52,453 nucleotides of DNA from Vulcanimicrobiota bacterium (GCA_013290125.1 JABCYQ010000021.1:1-52453), one strand, 5' to 3'. Positions 34,905 through 44,382 are shown, numbered from the stretch's first letter. Translations and numbers: made by a program. Notes: a model not told the origin generated them from the sequence alone.

Positions 34905-35483
34905 TTGATACCCGCTGACATAAACGCAACGTACGAAGTGCATGAATGGCGCAATGCACTGGCCGTCCTCGTCGTTGCGCATCCTACGGAATGGCAAGAG
35001 ATTTTGACCGTATTGCGCGGTTTTAAGCTGAGCAAAAGTGACATTTTGGTTGGCGGCGGCCGCAAATCTCTCGTCGCTAACAAGTTAGATGGACAGTTTT
35101 ACAATCTCGGTTGGATAGAAAGACGATTTGACACAAAGATTGTGGTCGACGAGGCGGAGTATCCATCCCCAACGCACGGTGTAGATTGCTACAAGAATAA
35201 GGTCGCGCTGGAGGTGGAATGGAATAATAAGGATCCGTTCTTCGATCGCGATCTAAACAACTTTCGCCTACTGTTTGAGCTGCGCGCGGTCGACGTTGGA
35301 ATTATAATCACTCGTTGTGACTCTCTGCAGCCCATATTCAGATCGCTAAATATCGGACCGAAGTATGGCGCGTCGACGACACACATGAACAAACTGTTAC
35401 CCCGAGTTGAGGGTGGAGGCGGTGGAGGATGCCCGGTACTGGCGTTCGGAATCAGGCCCGCGCTGTACGATCCGAACTCATAA
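34905..35483 (+). CDS. BglII/BstYI-like type II restriction endonuclease
   Basis: 192 residues from TTG 34905; the frame stays open further up but without ATG or GTG. The core Asp94-x8-Glu103-Val-Glu105 (DCYKNKVALEVEW) fits the BglII active site D-x8-E-x-Q/E, and EVEWNNKDPFFDRDLNNFRLLFELRAVDVGIIITR is the hallmark of the BglII/BstYI family. These enzymes cut sites built on GATC (AGATCT, RGATCY). The exact site is not readable. The base composition is lower in GC than the flanks. The 3' end overlaps the next gene by 55 bases. Confidence 0.85.
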   Translation: MIPADINATYEVHEWRNALAVLVVAHPTEWQEILTVLRGFKLSKSDILVGGGRKSLVANKLDGQFYNLGWIERRFDTKIVVDEAEYPSPTHGVDCYKNKVALEVEWNNKDPFFDRDLNNFRLLFELRAVDVGIIITRCDSLQPIFRSLNIGPKYGASTTHMNKLLPRVEGGGGGGCPVLAFGIRPALYDPNS

Positions 35484-36133
35484 CACTCGACCCTGGAGAC
35501 TGGTTGCTTAGGTCGACCTCCGGCGCGAAATTCGGCACAGTTTTGGCCGACCCGCCGTGGCGCTTCTCCAATCGAACCGGCAAAATGGCGCCAGAACATC
35601 GCCGCTTGTCTCGCTATGCGACGATGAGTCACGAACACATCGCGGAGTTACCAATCCCTCAAATTGTGCAACCAGAGGCGCATCTCTATCTCTGGGTCCC
35701 CAATGCCATGATAACCGAGGGACTCGAGGTGATGCGCCGGTGGGGATTTACATACAAGACCAACATCGTCTGGTTTAAGGTCCGCAAGGATGGCGGGCCA
35801 GATGGACGCGGTGTTGGGTTTTATTTTCGCAATGTAACCGAATTGGTACTTTTTGGAATTCGAGGTCGCTTGCGAACGTTGAAGCCCGGTCGGACACAGG
35901 TTAATATTGTCGCCACCCGAAAGCGCCGCCATTCGCAAAAACCCGACGAATTATATGGCCTAATTGAGCGCTGCAGCCCCGGCCCTTACCTCGAGCTCTT
36001 CGCACGCCAATATAGGCCTAATTGGCATCAGTGGGGAGACGAGATCGAGAAGCCACCGCTGCGTCTTATCTCCCCGGTGGCGGACTCGACAGCCAAGAAG
36101 CCCGTTCGCAAGATCGCTTCTTTTGAATGCTAG
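35429..36133 (+). CDS. MT-A70-family DNA adenine methyltransferase
   Basis: 234 residues; ATG 35429 follows GGAGG with almost no spacer. DPPW at residues 41-44 (VLADPPWRF) is the catalytic motif; HLYLWVPNAM, FTYKTNIVWFK and the late ELFARQYRPNWHQWGDE are typical MT-A70 segments. It should methylate the N6 of adenine using S-adenosylmethionine. It overlaps the restriction gene and is likely one of its protecting enzymes. In phages and bacteria such proteins usually recognise short adenine-containing sites. Confidence 0.85.
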   Translation: MPGTGVRNQARAVRSELITLDPGDWLLRSTSGAKFGTVLADPPWRFSNRTGKMAPEHRRLSRYATMSHEHIAELPIPQIVQPEAHLYLWVPNAMITEGLEVMRRWGFTYKTNIVWFKVRKDGGPDGRGVGFYFRNVTELVLFGIRGRLRTLKPGRTQVNIVATRKRRHSQKPDELYGLIERCSPGPYLELFARQYRPNWHQWGDEIEKPPLRLISPVADSTAKKPVRKIASFEC

Positions 36134-36417
36134 CGCTCCAAACCGAAACGTGCCTTGTCCGGATTGTCTGCCGGATGTATGCGCCAGTCAACAGGATTTT
36201 AGACTCATGTTCGTTGCTTAGTTTTGAAGAATGGCTATGCAGTAAGAGATTCGGAAGCAAATGAATCACGCGCTACGCGATCGAAATAACGTCAACTTCG
36301 AAGCCGAACTGTCTTAAGGGATCTAGTCGGTTCGCGGGAGACAACATCGAAACCAGAGCAGTTGTAAATCTAGGGTCTCGTGACGTCGTTCACGTTGCGG
36401 AGCCATTTTCAAGTATC

Positions 36418-37278
36418 TTGAAGTGGGCGGGAGGAAAGGGATCTCTCTCGAAAATAATTTTACCAATAGTCCGGACGCACTTGAGAAACCGGTACATCGA
36501 GCCGTTTGCGGGAAGCGCCGCGATATTCTTTCGCCTATCGCCGAACGCCGCGATCCTAGGCGATCTAAATCCCCACTTAATGCGCCTATTCTCGGCGATT
36601 AAAAGTGATCCCGAGGGCGTTTCGCAAGCTCTGGATCGAATTCGACAACGCGCAAGTGGTTTGAATGGGAAGGCATTTGCTGCCTTCTATTACTCGCTTA
36701 GGGACGATTTCCCGAAGAAGAAGCGAAGCGAGAACGCTGCACTCCTCCTTTTTCTTAATCAACACTGTTGGAACGGACTATACCGCGTAAACCAAACGGG
36801 CGAATTCAACACACCAATTGGATCCTACCAATCTCTACGCACGATGCCGTCACTTCAGTCGCTAAGCGCTGCATCGGAGGCGCTTCAACGCGCTTCACTT
36901 CAACTCGCTGACTTCGAGGTTGTCGCATCGATGGCTAAACCGGGTGACTTTGTCTACTTTGACCCGCCTTATGCGCCCACGTCCCAAACAGCAAGATTCA
37001 CGTCATACTCGGCGACCCAGTTCACCTGGCTCGATCAGGTACGGCTAAAACGGGTCCTGTATGACCTAACTGATAGAAAAATATCGTTTCTTCTCTCGAA
37101 CTCGGCGACGCAAACGATGATAAATCTTTACAAGGACTTCGTACAAACCACTGTATCGGCCGCAAGATCCATAAATTCGGTTGGAAGCAAACGACGAGGT
37201 TTTGTTGAACTATTGGTTTCAAACTTCGAAATCGACAGCGCCGAGCATTCACTATTTCAATTTAAGGAAGTACCATGA
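36418..37278 (+). CDS. Dam/D12-class DNA adenine methyltransferase
   Basis: 286 residues from TTG 36418. KWAGGKGSL (SAM motif I, residues 2-10), YIEPFAGSAAIFF, and DPPY at 182-185 within YFDPPYAPTSQTARFTSYSATQF are diagnostic of the Dam/DpnM group that methylates GATC. The start is doubtful: the frame is open for about 50 codons upstream (with ...VAEPFSSILKW directly before motif I) but contains no ATG or GTG, and no good ribosome site is seen for the TTG. A GATC methylase beside a BglII-like nuclease fits a complete restriction-modification system. Its TGA overlaps the next ATG. Confidence 0.88.
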   Translation: MKWAGGKGSLSKIILPIVRTHLRNRYIEPFAGSAAIFFRLSPNAAILGDLNPHLMRLFSAIKSDPEGVSQALDRIRQRASGLNGKAFAAFYYSLRDDFPKKKRSENAALLLFLNQHCWNGLYRVNQTGEFNTPIGSYQSLRTMPSLQSLSAASEALQRASLQLADFEVVASMAKPGDFVYFDPPYAPTSQTARFTSYSATQFTWLDQVRLKRVLYDLTDRKISFLLSNSATQTMINLYKDFVQTTVSAARSINSVGSKRRGFVELLVSNFEIDSAEHSLFQFKEVP

Positions 37279-38477
37279 TTGACGAAACCATGCTTCCAGC
37301 TGATTCGGTCGAGGAAGAACTCGAAGAAGTTCAGGCTCTCGAAGACGTCGTCTTACCGGAAATCAAAGACCGCCGACTCGTTTTCTATTGCGTTAAGGGC
37401 AAGTGCTTAAACGTGGAATGCTATCGCGGCTTCGCACCGGCGAAGTATGTGAGTTCCATAAGCCAGCCTGACGTTTACAATCAATTCTCGAATCCGGAAG
37501 GTACTCAGCGCGAGCTGAGCATTTCAAAAGCTAAGGACGCATACGCTTATATGGATGCGGAGGGCGCGGATCCGGCGACAGATCAGCGGTTTATGACGGA
37601 AGTTGTCTTGAATGTGCGGCGCGAAAACGTTGTTGAAGTGGAGCAGCTTAGAGACGCTTTCTACAAAGTGACGGTGCTCCTAGACATGCTGACTGACAGT
37701 GAGGAAGAACCTGACATCTCGCGGGTTGAGGGCAACCATCGACTGACATACGCGCACGGCTTCAAAAAACTTCCGGCGCTCGATGTACCAATTAGTTTCT
37801 GCCTCATCTCCGGAATCAATAAGCTCATGGAAGCAAAGATCTTTCGCGACATAAATTCCAACCAAAAGCCAATGCAGACCAGCCATTTGGACAACATTGA
37901 CATGCGCATTGACGAAATGGGTGGCAAGGCCGCAGAGGACCACGTGAAGATCGCGTTCAAACTTTCGCGTGATCTACAGTCTCCTTTTCTAGACATTGTT
38001 TACGCGGGTGGCAAGAAAGCCCCAGGTCAACTTCTCCCGATAACGCTCCGCTCACTTGGCACGCTTGTAAGGATCATGCAAGCGAAGAGTGAAAAGCTAA
38101 GCGCTCTAGATTTTGAGCAACAATATCATGTGATCCGCGCGTATTGGAAAATTATTTCCGGGATCTTTCAGGCTGAGTGGAATGACAGCAAGAAACAATA
38201 CTTGTTGATGCGGAGCGCGGGCACGATCGCTTTGGCATTCGCCGGAGCAACCGCGATCAATGACTTGTACGTGCTCGGCAAAATTAAGAATTTGGCGGAC
38301 TACCTCGAGCCACTTCGAGGCAATGTCGACTGGTCTAAGAATGGCCCTGCACAGGGCTTGAATGGTGTCGGCGGCGCCACTCAGATATACAACCGCTTTC
38401 TTAAACCACACCTAAGTGTCCGCAGTGTCGACCACTCTGACATAAGGAAGCAGATCGAACAATTATCGTCACTCTAA
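37275..38477 (+). CDS. DGQHR-domain protein (DndB-like)
   Basis: 400 residues, start overlapping the methylase stop (ATGA). EGNHR at 152-156 is a variant of the DGQHR motif; GTQREL near 76-81 and FRDIN at 190-194 fit the partner motifs of the family (QR and FxxiN). The family includes DndB of phosphorothioation systems and lone proteins in defence islands; its biochemistry is not settled. The acidic N-terminus (about 1-30) may be a flexible tail. Coupling to the Dam-like gene suggests a role in regulating or extending this modification system. Confidence 0.75.
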   Translation: MIDETMLPADSVEEELEEVQALEDVVLPEIKDRRLVFYCVKGKCLNVECYRGFAPAKYVSSISQPDVYNQFSNPEGTQRELSISKAKDAYAYMDAEGADPATDQRFMTEVVLNVRRENVVEVEQLRDAFYKVTVLLDMLTDSEEEPDISRVEGNHRLTYAHGFKKLPALDVPISFCLISGINKLMEAKIFRDINSNQKPMQTSHLDNIDMRIDEMGGKAAEDHVKIAFKLSRDLQSPFLDIVYAGGKKAPGQLLPITLRSLGTLVRIMQAKSEKLSALDFEQQYHVIRAYWKIISGIFQAEWNDSKKQYLLMRSAGTIALAFAGATAINDLYVLGKIKNLADYLEPLRGNVDWSKNGPAQGLNGVGGATQIYNRFLKPHLSVRSVDHSDIRKQIEQLSSL

Positions 38478-38495
38478 GCCGACGATTTAATTCAT

Positions 38496-39041
38496 TTGAG
38501 CATCTTACTTAAGGCGCGCATGGCCCGCCACAAGAGTCGGAGTAGCCTTGCGGAACTCTGTGGAGTAAGCTCCAGTCGCGTTCTGGATTGGGAGATGGGG
38601 TACCACAGGATTCCCCCCATGCATATATCGAGAATTTGCTATTGGTTACGACTTAATAGAGAACAACTTCGAGTCAAACCGTCGGTTCGCGTATGCTGGA
38701 TCTGTGAGCTCGAATCTCCTCTCGACCTTGCTCACGTAGTCCCGCTCGAAAGTGTCAGCCAGGAGGATAGCGATCGAGCGGAAAACCTCGCGGATCTTTG
38801 CCCAAACCACCATCGGCAGTTTGATTTTGAAGGCCTCGATTGTGATCAGGTGGACCGATTCTACGCTAACCTGAGTTACATTGTCGACACGTGCGGAGGC
38901 ATGAGCATTGGCGAGTGCGATTCATGTGTTTACTCCATCCCATTACCTGATTCGGGCGCACCTTTTTGTTCGAATGAACGACTTCGCTTTGAGCTCTTTA
39001 AAATAAATTCCACCCGATTGCGAGCCCGAAAAACAAGCTAG
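38496..39041 (+). CDS. HNH endonuclease with N-terminal helix-turn-helix
   Basis: 181 residues from TTG 38496, 18 bases after the DGQHR gene. Residues 1-60 look like an Xre-type DNA-binding helix-turn-helix (SLAELCGVSSSRVLDWEMGYHRIP). The HNH nuclease follows, with Cys67-x2-Cys70, His80 (DLAHVVPLE), Asn97 (AENLADLC) and Cys102-x3-His106, a zinc-binding HNH. A C-terminal part contains a third cysteine cluster (CDSCVY). Probable DNA nuclease; with the DGQHR gene it may form a separate restriction module. Confidence 0.8.
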   Translation: MSILLKARMARHKSRSSLAELCGVSSSRVLDWEMGYHRIPPMHISRICYWLRLNREQLRVKPSVRVCWICELESPLDLAHVVPLESVSQEDSDRAENLADLCPNHHRQFDFEGLDCDQVDRFYANLSYIVDTCGGMSIGECDSCVYSIPLPDSGAPFCSNERLRFELFKINSTRLRARKTS

Positions 39042-39060
39042 CCGCTGGTGCAGCCGCATA

Positions 39061-40254
39061 ATGAAACCCGACGACTTCAAAGACCCGAGGACAGGCCGGC
39101 TCGTTCAAATTGGGAACGACCATTGGGCATTCGTACCGGCAGACTTGCCGCCCAACATTTCCTGGACAGATGAGCTTGTTAGCCGTTTGAGCCTCGCGGA
39201 AAGATCCGTTGGCACGTTAACTGGTCTCTGCAGGTGGCTGCCCAACACGCAGCTTTTTGCACAGGCGTTTCTGAATCGGGAAGCGGTTTTGTCGTCGCGA
39301 ATGGAGGGGGCCAGCGCCACGCTTTCGGACATATTTGCACACAAGATCGCGCCAAAATCGGCCACTAAACTAAGTGCGGATACTACAGAAGAGGTCTACA
39401 ACTACGCCCTCGCGCTTGAACATGGTCTTGATCGACTGAAACATCTTCCTATTTCTCGTCGGCTGCTGTGCGAGGTACATAGAGTCTTGTTGGATGGGGT
39501 ACGCGGTCAAGAGCATGCCCCGGGGAGGTTTCGAACAAATCAGAACATGATAGGGAACCGAGGTGATACGCCGCGCTCGGCTAGGTTTGTTCCACCACCG
39601 CCTGGTGAAGAGCTTGAAAACGTTCTGGATAAGTTAGAGAGCTACATTAACAACCCGACGGGCCTTCCCATTCTGGTTGATCTGGCCCTGATCCACTATC
39701 AGTTTGAGACGATACACCCATTTGCAGACGGAAATGGACGCATCGGCCGTTTGCTACTTACGCTCCTGCTAATTAGTCGCGGTGTGCTTGCTGCACCGTT
39801 CCTCTACTTGAGCGCCTTTTTCGAGCGAAATCGGACCGAGTATCAGCGCCGCCTGTTGGATGTGAGCCAGCGAGGCAACTGGACGCGATGGATTGACTTC
39901 TTCCTTCAGGCGATAATTGAGGAGGCGGATGATGCGATTGCGCGAGCTAGCTCACTGCAGTCTTTACGAGAGGAATATCGGCGTAGGGCGCAGGCGATAT
40001 CCGGCCCACGCAGCATCCTTACCGCGATCGACTATAGTTTTGTTGAGCCAGTATTTAGCGTCGGGACGCTAAGGCGTATAATTGCCCGGTCCGCCGCTGA
40101 CACACGCGCTGTTCTCCGACAATTGGTGGAGATGGGCGTGGTTGTCGAGAAGACCGGGAAGCAACGCAATCAGGTCTTCGTCGCCGAGCAAGTGCTCGCT
40201 ATCCTAGAAGCGCCAACTACCGAATCCCCAATGCAACCCGCTTCAGGTGACTAA
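39061..40254 (+). CDS. Fic-domain protein (class II) with C-terminal winged helix, copy 1
   Basis: 397 residues. HPFADGNGRIGR starting at His219 is the Fic active site. The inhibitory motif Ser78-x3-Glu82-Gly83 (SSRMEG) lies N-terminal, making it a class II, self-inhibited enzyme. The middle matches proteins with the Fic/DUF4172-like N-terminal segment, and residues about 320-385 look like a winged helix (RRIIARSAADTRAVLRQLVEMGVVVEKTGKQRNQVF). Fic proteins transfer AMP or another group to a target protein. The gene follows the HNH nuclease by 20 bases and shares its low GC. Confidence 0.88.
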   Translation: MKPDDFKDPRTGRLVQIGNDHWAFVPADLPPNISWTDELVSRLSLAERSVGTLTGLCRWLPNTQLFAQAFLNREAVLSSRMEGASATLSDIFAHKIAPKSATKLSADTTEEVYNYALALEHGLDRLKHLPISRRLLCEVHRVLLDGVRGQEHAPGRFRTNQNMIGNRGDTPRSARFVPPPPGEELENVLDKLESYINNPTGLPILVDLALIHYQFETIHPFADGNGRIGRLLLTLLLISRGVLAAPFLYLSAFFERNRTEYQRRLLDVSQRGNWTRWIDFFLQAIIEEADDAIARASSLQSLREEYRRRAQAISGPRSILTAIDYSFVEPVFSVGTLRRIIARSAADTRAVLRQLVEMGVVVEKTGKQRNQVFVAEQVLAILEAPTTESPMQPASGD

Positions 40255-40636
40255 GTAGAACAAACCAGCTTGCGCCTGGGCATGATTCAACGCGTTTACG
40301 GCGCGAAATTCGGATGCTGCGGAGTTCGGCAAGTGGCGCCGTCCAGGCGGCGTTTTTGAGTATTGTTCACACTGCTGAACGCGAACGACCGGTTTCGCTG
40401 TTGTGGATCGAGCCCACCACCACAACGCCCCCACTGCGCGTAGCGTTCTCCGATTTAACCTGGCCATCCGGTGCGCAGAATAGCGAGAAAAATTGCTTCG
40501 TAGTCTGCGACTTCATTGCTTGCCTAAGGGTCTGGATGGTCCCCTAACCAAAAAGAAGTCAGTATCCCAGTACCAGCCTCTAGCTGTGTTACTCTTAGCC
40601 AAGTAGGCGTGCATGGCGGCTCTCAATATGCGCGGG
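40255..40636. other. Intergenic stretch at the end of the defence island
   Basis: No convincing gene; short frames on both strands lack ribosome sites and family likeness. A weak hairpin, CGCC-GTCCA-GGCG with TTTTT close behind, lies near 40338-40358 and may terminate the Fic transcript. Confidence 0.45.
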
Positions 40637-41014
40637 CTATGCTAGACAGCCAACATCATCGAGCCTTTCGAGCGGCCAGCCGTATTGCAATAGCAATTTC
40701 GCGGCAAGCCGTCGGTCATCAGCAGAAAAGAGTCGCTTGAACTGTGGCATCAACACTTTGTACTCAACGGTCAGGTGATAAAGCCCAGCCATTGCGAGAT
40801 CAGCGAATCCACTCGAATATCCGGTGTCGTTCTTCGACTTCCATGCCTTGGCGGCGCTTCCATACTCGGCGATGATATTCAACCATCGTTGCCTTGGCGG
40901 AAGCTTATGTATCTGGTGGACTTCGATTGCCGAGGCGATCGCTTCCCTTGTGAACCTCTTATCGAGCTCATCGTCACCCAAGTGGTCAAGGTTATCGAAC
41001 TTCTGCGCATTCAT
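40637..41014 (-). CDS. 125-aa hypothetical protein
   Basis: ATG 41014; GAGGGGAA lies about 14 bases upstream, farther than usual. The product is soluble and helical, with AIEVHQIHKLPPRQRWLNIIAEYGSAAKAW and LMPQFKRLFSADDRRLAAKLLLQYGWPLERL. No known family. It is on the opposite strand to the island genes and between Fic and lon, so it may mark the island edge. Confidence 0.5.
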   Translation of the reverse strand: MNAQKFDNLDHLGDDELDKRFTREAIASAIEVHQIHKLPPRQRWLNIIAEYGSAAKAWKSKNDTGYSSGFADLAMAGLYHLTVEYKVLMPQFKRLFSADDRRLAAKLLLQYGWPLERLDDVGCLA

Positions 41015-41141
41015 CGTCGCTTCAGTTCCCCTCTTGAAGCTATCCAGCTCAGCTGGGTCGTTGCTCCCCTAAGACCGCCCTGGTGACTTGCTAAATAGTT
41101 GGCGCGGTCGACGCGATATGCGACGAGAGGCGGGCGAGCAA

Positions 41142-43550
41142 TTATCGACGCGCAGCCGCCGGCAATTTATTTCCGTTGCGACGCCCGTTGACCACAACGG
41201 CCGGTGAGATCAGCTTCTCACCCAATGCGGCCTTCAGAACTTGTGATAACTCATCCGCATACGTAAACTTCATCGCCTTGCGCACTTCCGGCGGCACGTC
41301 TTCGATCACATCGGCTTCGTTGCGCAACGGTAGGATCACGTGCTTGATTCCCGCGCGGCGCGCAGCGAGAACCTTTTCCTTGACGCCGCCGATCGGTAGC
41401 ACCTGACCGGTCAACGTAACTTCGCCAGTCATGGCAACGCCTGAGTCAACTTTCTTGTTGAGCATGGCAGAGGCGAGCGACGTGGCCATAGCCACGCCTG
41501 CGGACGGGCCGTCCTTCGGCACCGCGCCGGCGGGCACGTGGATGTGCACGTCGTGCTTGGAGAAATAATCCTTGTCAAGCCCGAGTTCTTCCGAGCGGCT
41601 GCGCAAGAACGAGAGCGCGGCCTGCGCGGATTCTTTCATAACATCGCCCAGCTGACCGGTTAGGGTTAACTTGCCCGATCCCGGCATTATCGTGGACTCG
41701 ACGAACAAGATGTCTCCGCCCACCGAGGTTACTGCTAGACCCGTTGCCACGCCCATCGATGCGGTGCGCTTTGCGACTTCTGCGAAGAAGCGCTGCTTGC
41801 CTAAATACTCTGAGACGTTTTTGGCTGTCACGACCGCCGTGAACTTTGGATTTGATGCAACCTTGCGCGCGACTTTTCGGAAGATCGTCGCGATCTCGCG
41901 CTCCAGATTACGGACGCCCGCTTCGCGCGTGTAGTTCCCCGCGATCTCGGCAACGGCGTCGGTCATGAGGCGGCATTTCTTCGACGTCAGTCCATTCGCA
42001 GCTAGTTGCTTCGGAATCAAGTACTTGCGGGCGATCATGATCTTCTCGGCCTGCGTGTAGCCGGCAAGCGAGATGATCTCCATGCGATCGCGCAGCGGGG
42101 GTTGGACCGTGTCCAACTGGTTGGCGGTCGCGATAAATAAAACGCGGCTCAAATCGAACGGCAGGTCGAGATAGTGGTCGCGGAACGTGTTGTTCTGTTC
42201 CGGATCCAATACTTCCAATAGAGCCGATGACGGGTCGCCGCGGAAGTCGGCACCGACCTTGTCGATCTCGTCGATCATGATGAGCGGGTTGGCCGAGCCG
42301 GCGTCGCGGATCGCGCGGATGAACGAACCGGGCATCGCACCGATATACGTGCGCCGGTGGCCGCGGATCTCGGCTTCGTCGCGCACACCGCCCACCGACA
42401 AGCGCACGAACTTGCGTCCCATGGCGCGCGCGATGGACTTGCCCAATGAAGTCTTGCCTACACCAGGCGGCCCGACGAAGCACAAGATCGGTCCGGACAA
42501 CGTGTTCTTGAGCTTGCGCACCGCCAGATACTCGAGGATGCGGTCCTTGACTTTCTCGAGATCGTAGTGGTCTTCGTCCAAGATCTTGCGCGCTTCTTCA
42601 ATATCGAGGCTGTCCTGCGTCGTCACCGACCACGGCAGCGTGACCAGCCAATCCAGATACGTGCGGATCACCGAATACTCGGGGCTGGCCGACGGGATCT
42701 TGCCGAGCCGGTCCAGCTCGCGCATGGCGGCCTTGTTCGCGTCTTCGGGCATCTTGGCGGCTTCGATCTTCTCGCGCAGGTCTTTGATGTCGGCCTGCGT
42801 GGGATCGGTCTCGCCCAATTCGTCTTGGATAGCTTTGAGCTGCTGGCGCAAGTAGTACTCGCGCTGGTTCTTGTCCATCTCTTTTTGGATGTCGGTCTGG
42901 ATCTTGTGGCCCAGTTCCAGCACATCCAACTCGCGCGACAAGTACGCGGTCAGCATCTTCAGGCGCTCGAGCGTGTTGCGCTCTTCGAGCACCGCCTGCT
43001 TGTCGCCGACGTCCAGCCGCATGGTGGATGCGACGAAGTATGAGAGCAGATTCGGATCGCTGATGTTGTTGACTTCGAGTTCCAGCTCTTTGGGCGCCGA
43101 CGGCAGATAGCCGAGCAGGCGCGTGTATTGGCCCGCGAGGTTGCGCGAGAGCGCGGTGAGCTCGTCCGATTCGGGCGTGATCTCTTCCAACTGCTCCACG
43201 TGCGCTGCCAGGTACGGCTGTGCTTGGCTGAATTCGTCGATGCGAAACGGCACTGTGCCCGAGATGATGCAGCGCAACGTGCCGTCGGGCACTTTGATCA
43301 TCTTCTGGATGATCGCGACGGTGCCCACGAGATGCACGTCGTCCGGTCCTGGCGGTGAGGCGTCGCGATCTTTGAGCGCGACGACTCCGACCGGCACGCC
43401 GGCCTTGAGCGCATCTTCTACTAATTTGATGCCCCACTGCTTGGTCACGGCCATCGGCATGACGGTGTTCGGGAACAGCACGCCGTCCTGCAGCGGCAGG
43501 ATGGCGAGTTCGGTGGGGACGTTGCTGGATTCGCGCGGGGCCTTGGGCAT
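41142..43550 (-). CDS. lon: ATP-dependent protease Lon
   Basis: 802 residues. The N-terminal substrate-binding domain starts at [19 protein letters not shown]; the AAA+ module has Walker A in [17 protein letters not shown] and Walker B in [11 protein letters not shown]; the C-terminal Ser-Lys protease has [17 protein letters not shown] (catalytic Ser) and the Lys in [14 protein letters not shown]. Length is normal. Lon degrades damaged and regulatory proteins, including antitoxins. Its ATG overlaps the hsp20 stop (TGATG), linking chaperone and protease in one operon. Confidence 0.97.
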   Translation of the reverse strand: MPKAPRESSNVPTELAILPLQDGVLFPNTVMPMAVTKQWGIKLVEDALKAGVPVGVVALKDRDASPPGPDDVHLVGTVAIIQKMIKVPDGTLRCIISGTVPFRIDEFSQAQPYLAAHVEQLEEITPESDELTALSRNLAGQYTRLLGYLPSAPKELELEVNNISDPNLLSYFVASTMRLDVGDKQAVLEERNTLERLKMLTAYLSRELDVLELGHKIQTDIQKEMDKNQREYYLRQQLKAIQDELGETDPTQADIKDLREKIEAAKMPEDANKAAMRELDRLGKIPSASPEYSVIRTYLDWLVTLPWSVTTQDSLDIEEARKILDEDHYDLEKVKDRILEYLAVRKLKNTLSGPILCFVGPPGVGKTSLGKSIARAMGRKFVRLSVGGVRDEAEIRGHRRTYIGAMPGSFIRAIRDAGSANPLIMIDEIDKVGADFRGDPSSALLEVLDPEQNNTFRDHYLDLPFDLSRVLFIATANQLDTVQPPLRDRMEIISLAGYTQAEKIMIARKYLIPKQLAANGLTSKKCRLMTDAVAEIAGNYTREAGVRNLEREIATIFRKVARKVASNPKFTAVVTAKNVSEYLGKQRFFAEVAKRTASMGVATGLAVTSVGGDILFVESTIMPGSGKLTLTGQLGDVMKESAQAALSFLRSRSEELGLDKDYFSKHDVHIHVPAGAVPKDGPSAGVAMATSLASAMLNKKVDSGVAMTGEVTLTGQVLPIGGVKEKVLAARRAGIKHVILPLRNEADVIEDVPPEVRKAMKFTYADELSQVLKAALGEKLISPAVVVNGRRNGNKLPAAARR

Positions 43551-43990
43551 CAGGCGCGGGCCTTGCAGACCATGCGGATCTCGGTGCGGTCGGCGCGGCC
43601 GATGCGGCGCTCCGCGGCGATCGGAAGAATTATGGTCAGCATCCCGTCGATGTATTCGGCGCGCGCGGTGTCCACGGCGACGGGCGACGGGAGCTGGATC
43701 TTCTTGAGAAAATAACCGTAGTCGATCTCCTTTTGCAGGACGGCGTCGGCGCGGCGCGCGTCGTTTTCGCGGGCGCCGGCGAGATAGAGCGTTGCGCCTT
43801 CGACGACAAGTTTGATGTGGTCGCTGCGCACGCCGGCGAGTTCAACCCTCACGAGTACGGTGCGGCCGCCGTCGGTGAGCTGCACGTCGGCGTTGGGGTT
43901 GAACGAGCCGCGGCGCGCGTGGCTCGTCATCGGCAAGCTCAGCTCGGCGAACATGCGGTCGAATTCGCGGAATAAATCGTCGGGATACAT
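43550..43990 (-). CDS. Small heat-shock protein, Hsp20/alpha-crystallin family
   Basis: 146 residues. MYPDDLFREFDRMFAEL is the usual short N-terminal arm; the alpha-crystallin domain runs from about 30 to 120 (FNPNADVQLTDGG, VRVELAGVRSDHIKLVVEGATLYLAGARE, AEYIDGMLTIILPIA). The ILP triad near the end is the conserved I-x-I/V-type contact. It holds unfolding proteins as an ATP-independent chaperone in the cytoplasm. Overlap with lon predicts common heat or stress control. Confidence 0.92.
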   Translation of the reverse strand: MYPDDLFREFDRMFAELSLPMTSHARRGSFNPNADVQLTDGGRTVLVRVELAGVRSDHIKLVVEGATLYLAGARENDARRADAVLQKEIDYGYFLKKIQLPSPVAVDTARAEYIDGMLTIILPIAAERRIGRADRTEIRMVCKARA

Positions 43991-44035
43991 CGGCCTCTGT
44001 ATTCCTCGTGTTTTGGGGGGACGGATGTGTTCGGC

Positions 44036-44063
44036 CTGAAGGGGCCGACTTCATGTCGGCCCG
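44036..44063 (+). repeat. Family A palindrome, copy 10
   Basis: CTGAAGG, GGGCCGAC, loop TTCAT, GTCGGCCC, upstream of hsp20. Confidence 0.85.
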
Positions 44064-44322
44064 CGTTTGGGCAGCTCTGGACGCGCGATCTAGCCGTCAT
44101 CCTTGAGCTCAATCGTTGACAAAAGCGGCGGAGTCGCGATCGCAGCGTCGAGAATCGCGCCGCAGTTCGGGTCGCTCGCGCACGGCCGCATCGAGAGCAA
44201 TGCGTTGCGGAGCAACCGCGTTAGTTCGGGCGTCACCGGACACGTCTGCGAACCGACCGGCCTCTTACTCCTCAGGACGCGAAAGGGTAACTAAGAGGGG
44301 CCGTCCCGTATTTAGACATGAA

Positions 44323-44340
44323 TAATAACTCACGTTATTA
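44323..44340. promoter_or_regulatory. Operator-like inverted repeat before the second Fic gene
   Basis: TAATAAC-TCAC-GTTATTA: 7-bp perfect arms around a 4-base centre, 43 bases upstream of the Fic start codon. Confidence 0.4.
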
Positions 44341-44382
44341 AAGTAAAAGGTCGATTTCCATGAACAACGCGAATCCTTATTC

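Larger units (their letters stand above)
43991..44382. other. Intergenic stretch with palindrome, operator-like repeat and a possible gene remnant
   Basis: Holds a family A copy, an AT-rich inverted repeat near 44323-44340 and, on the minus strand at 44090-44289, an open frame with a protein-like end (CPVTPELTRLLRNALLSMRPC...). The frame has no ATG near its beginning and may be the 3' remnant of a lost gene. Confidence 0.4.

Noticed and set aside
40314-40547. 77-aa and opposite-strand 74-aa frames after the first Fic gene
   Set aside because: No ribosome sites, odd composition (runs of Thr/Pro or Trp/Arg) and mutual overlap; treated as non-coding.
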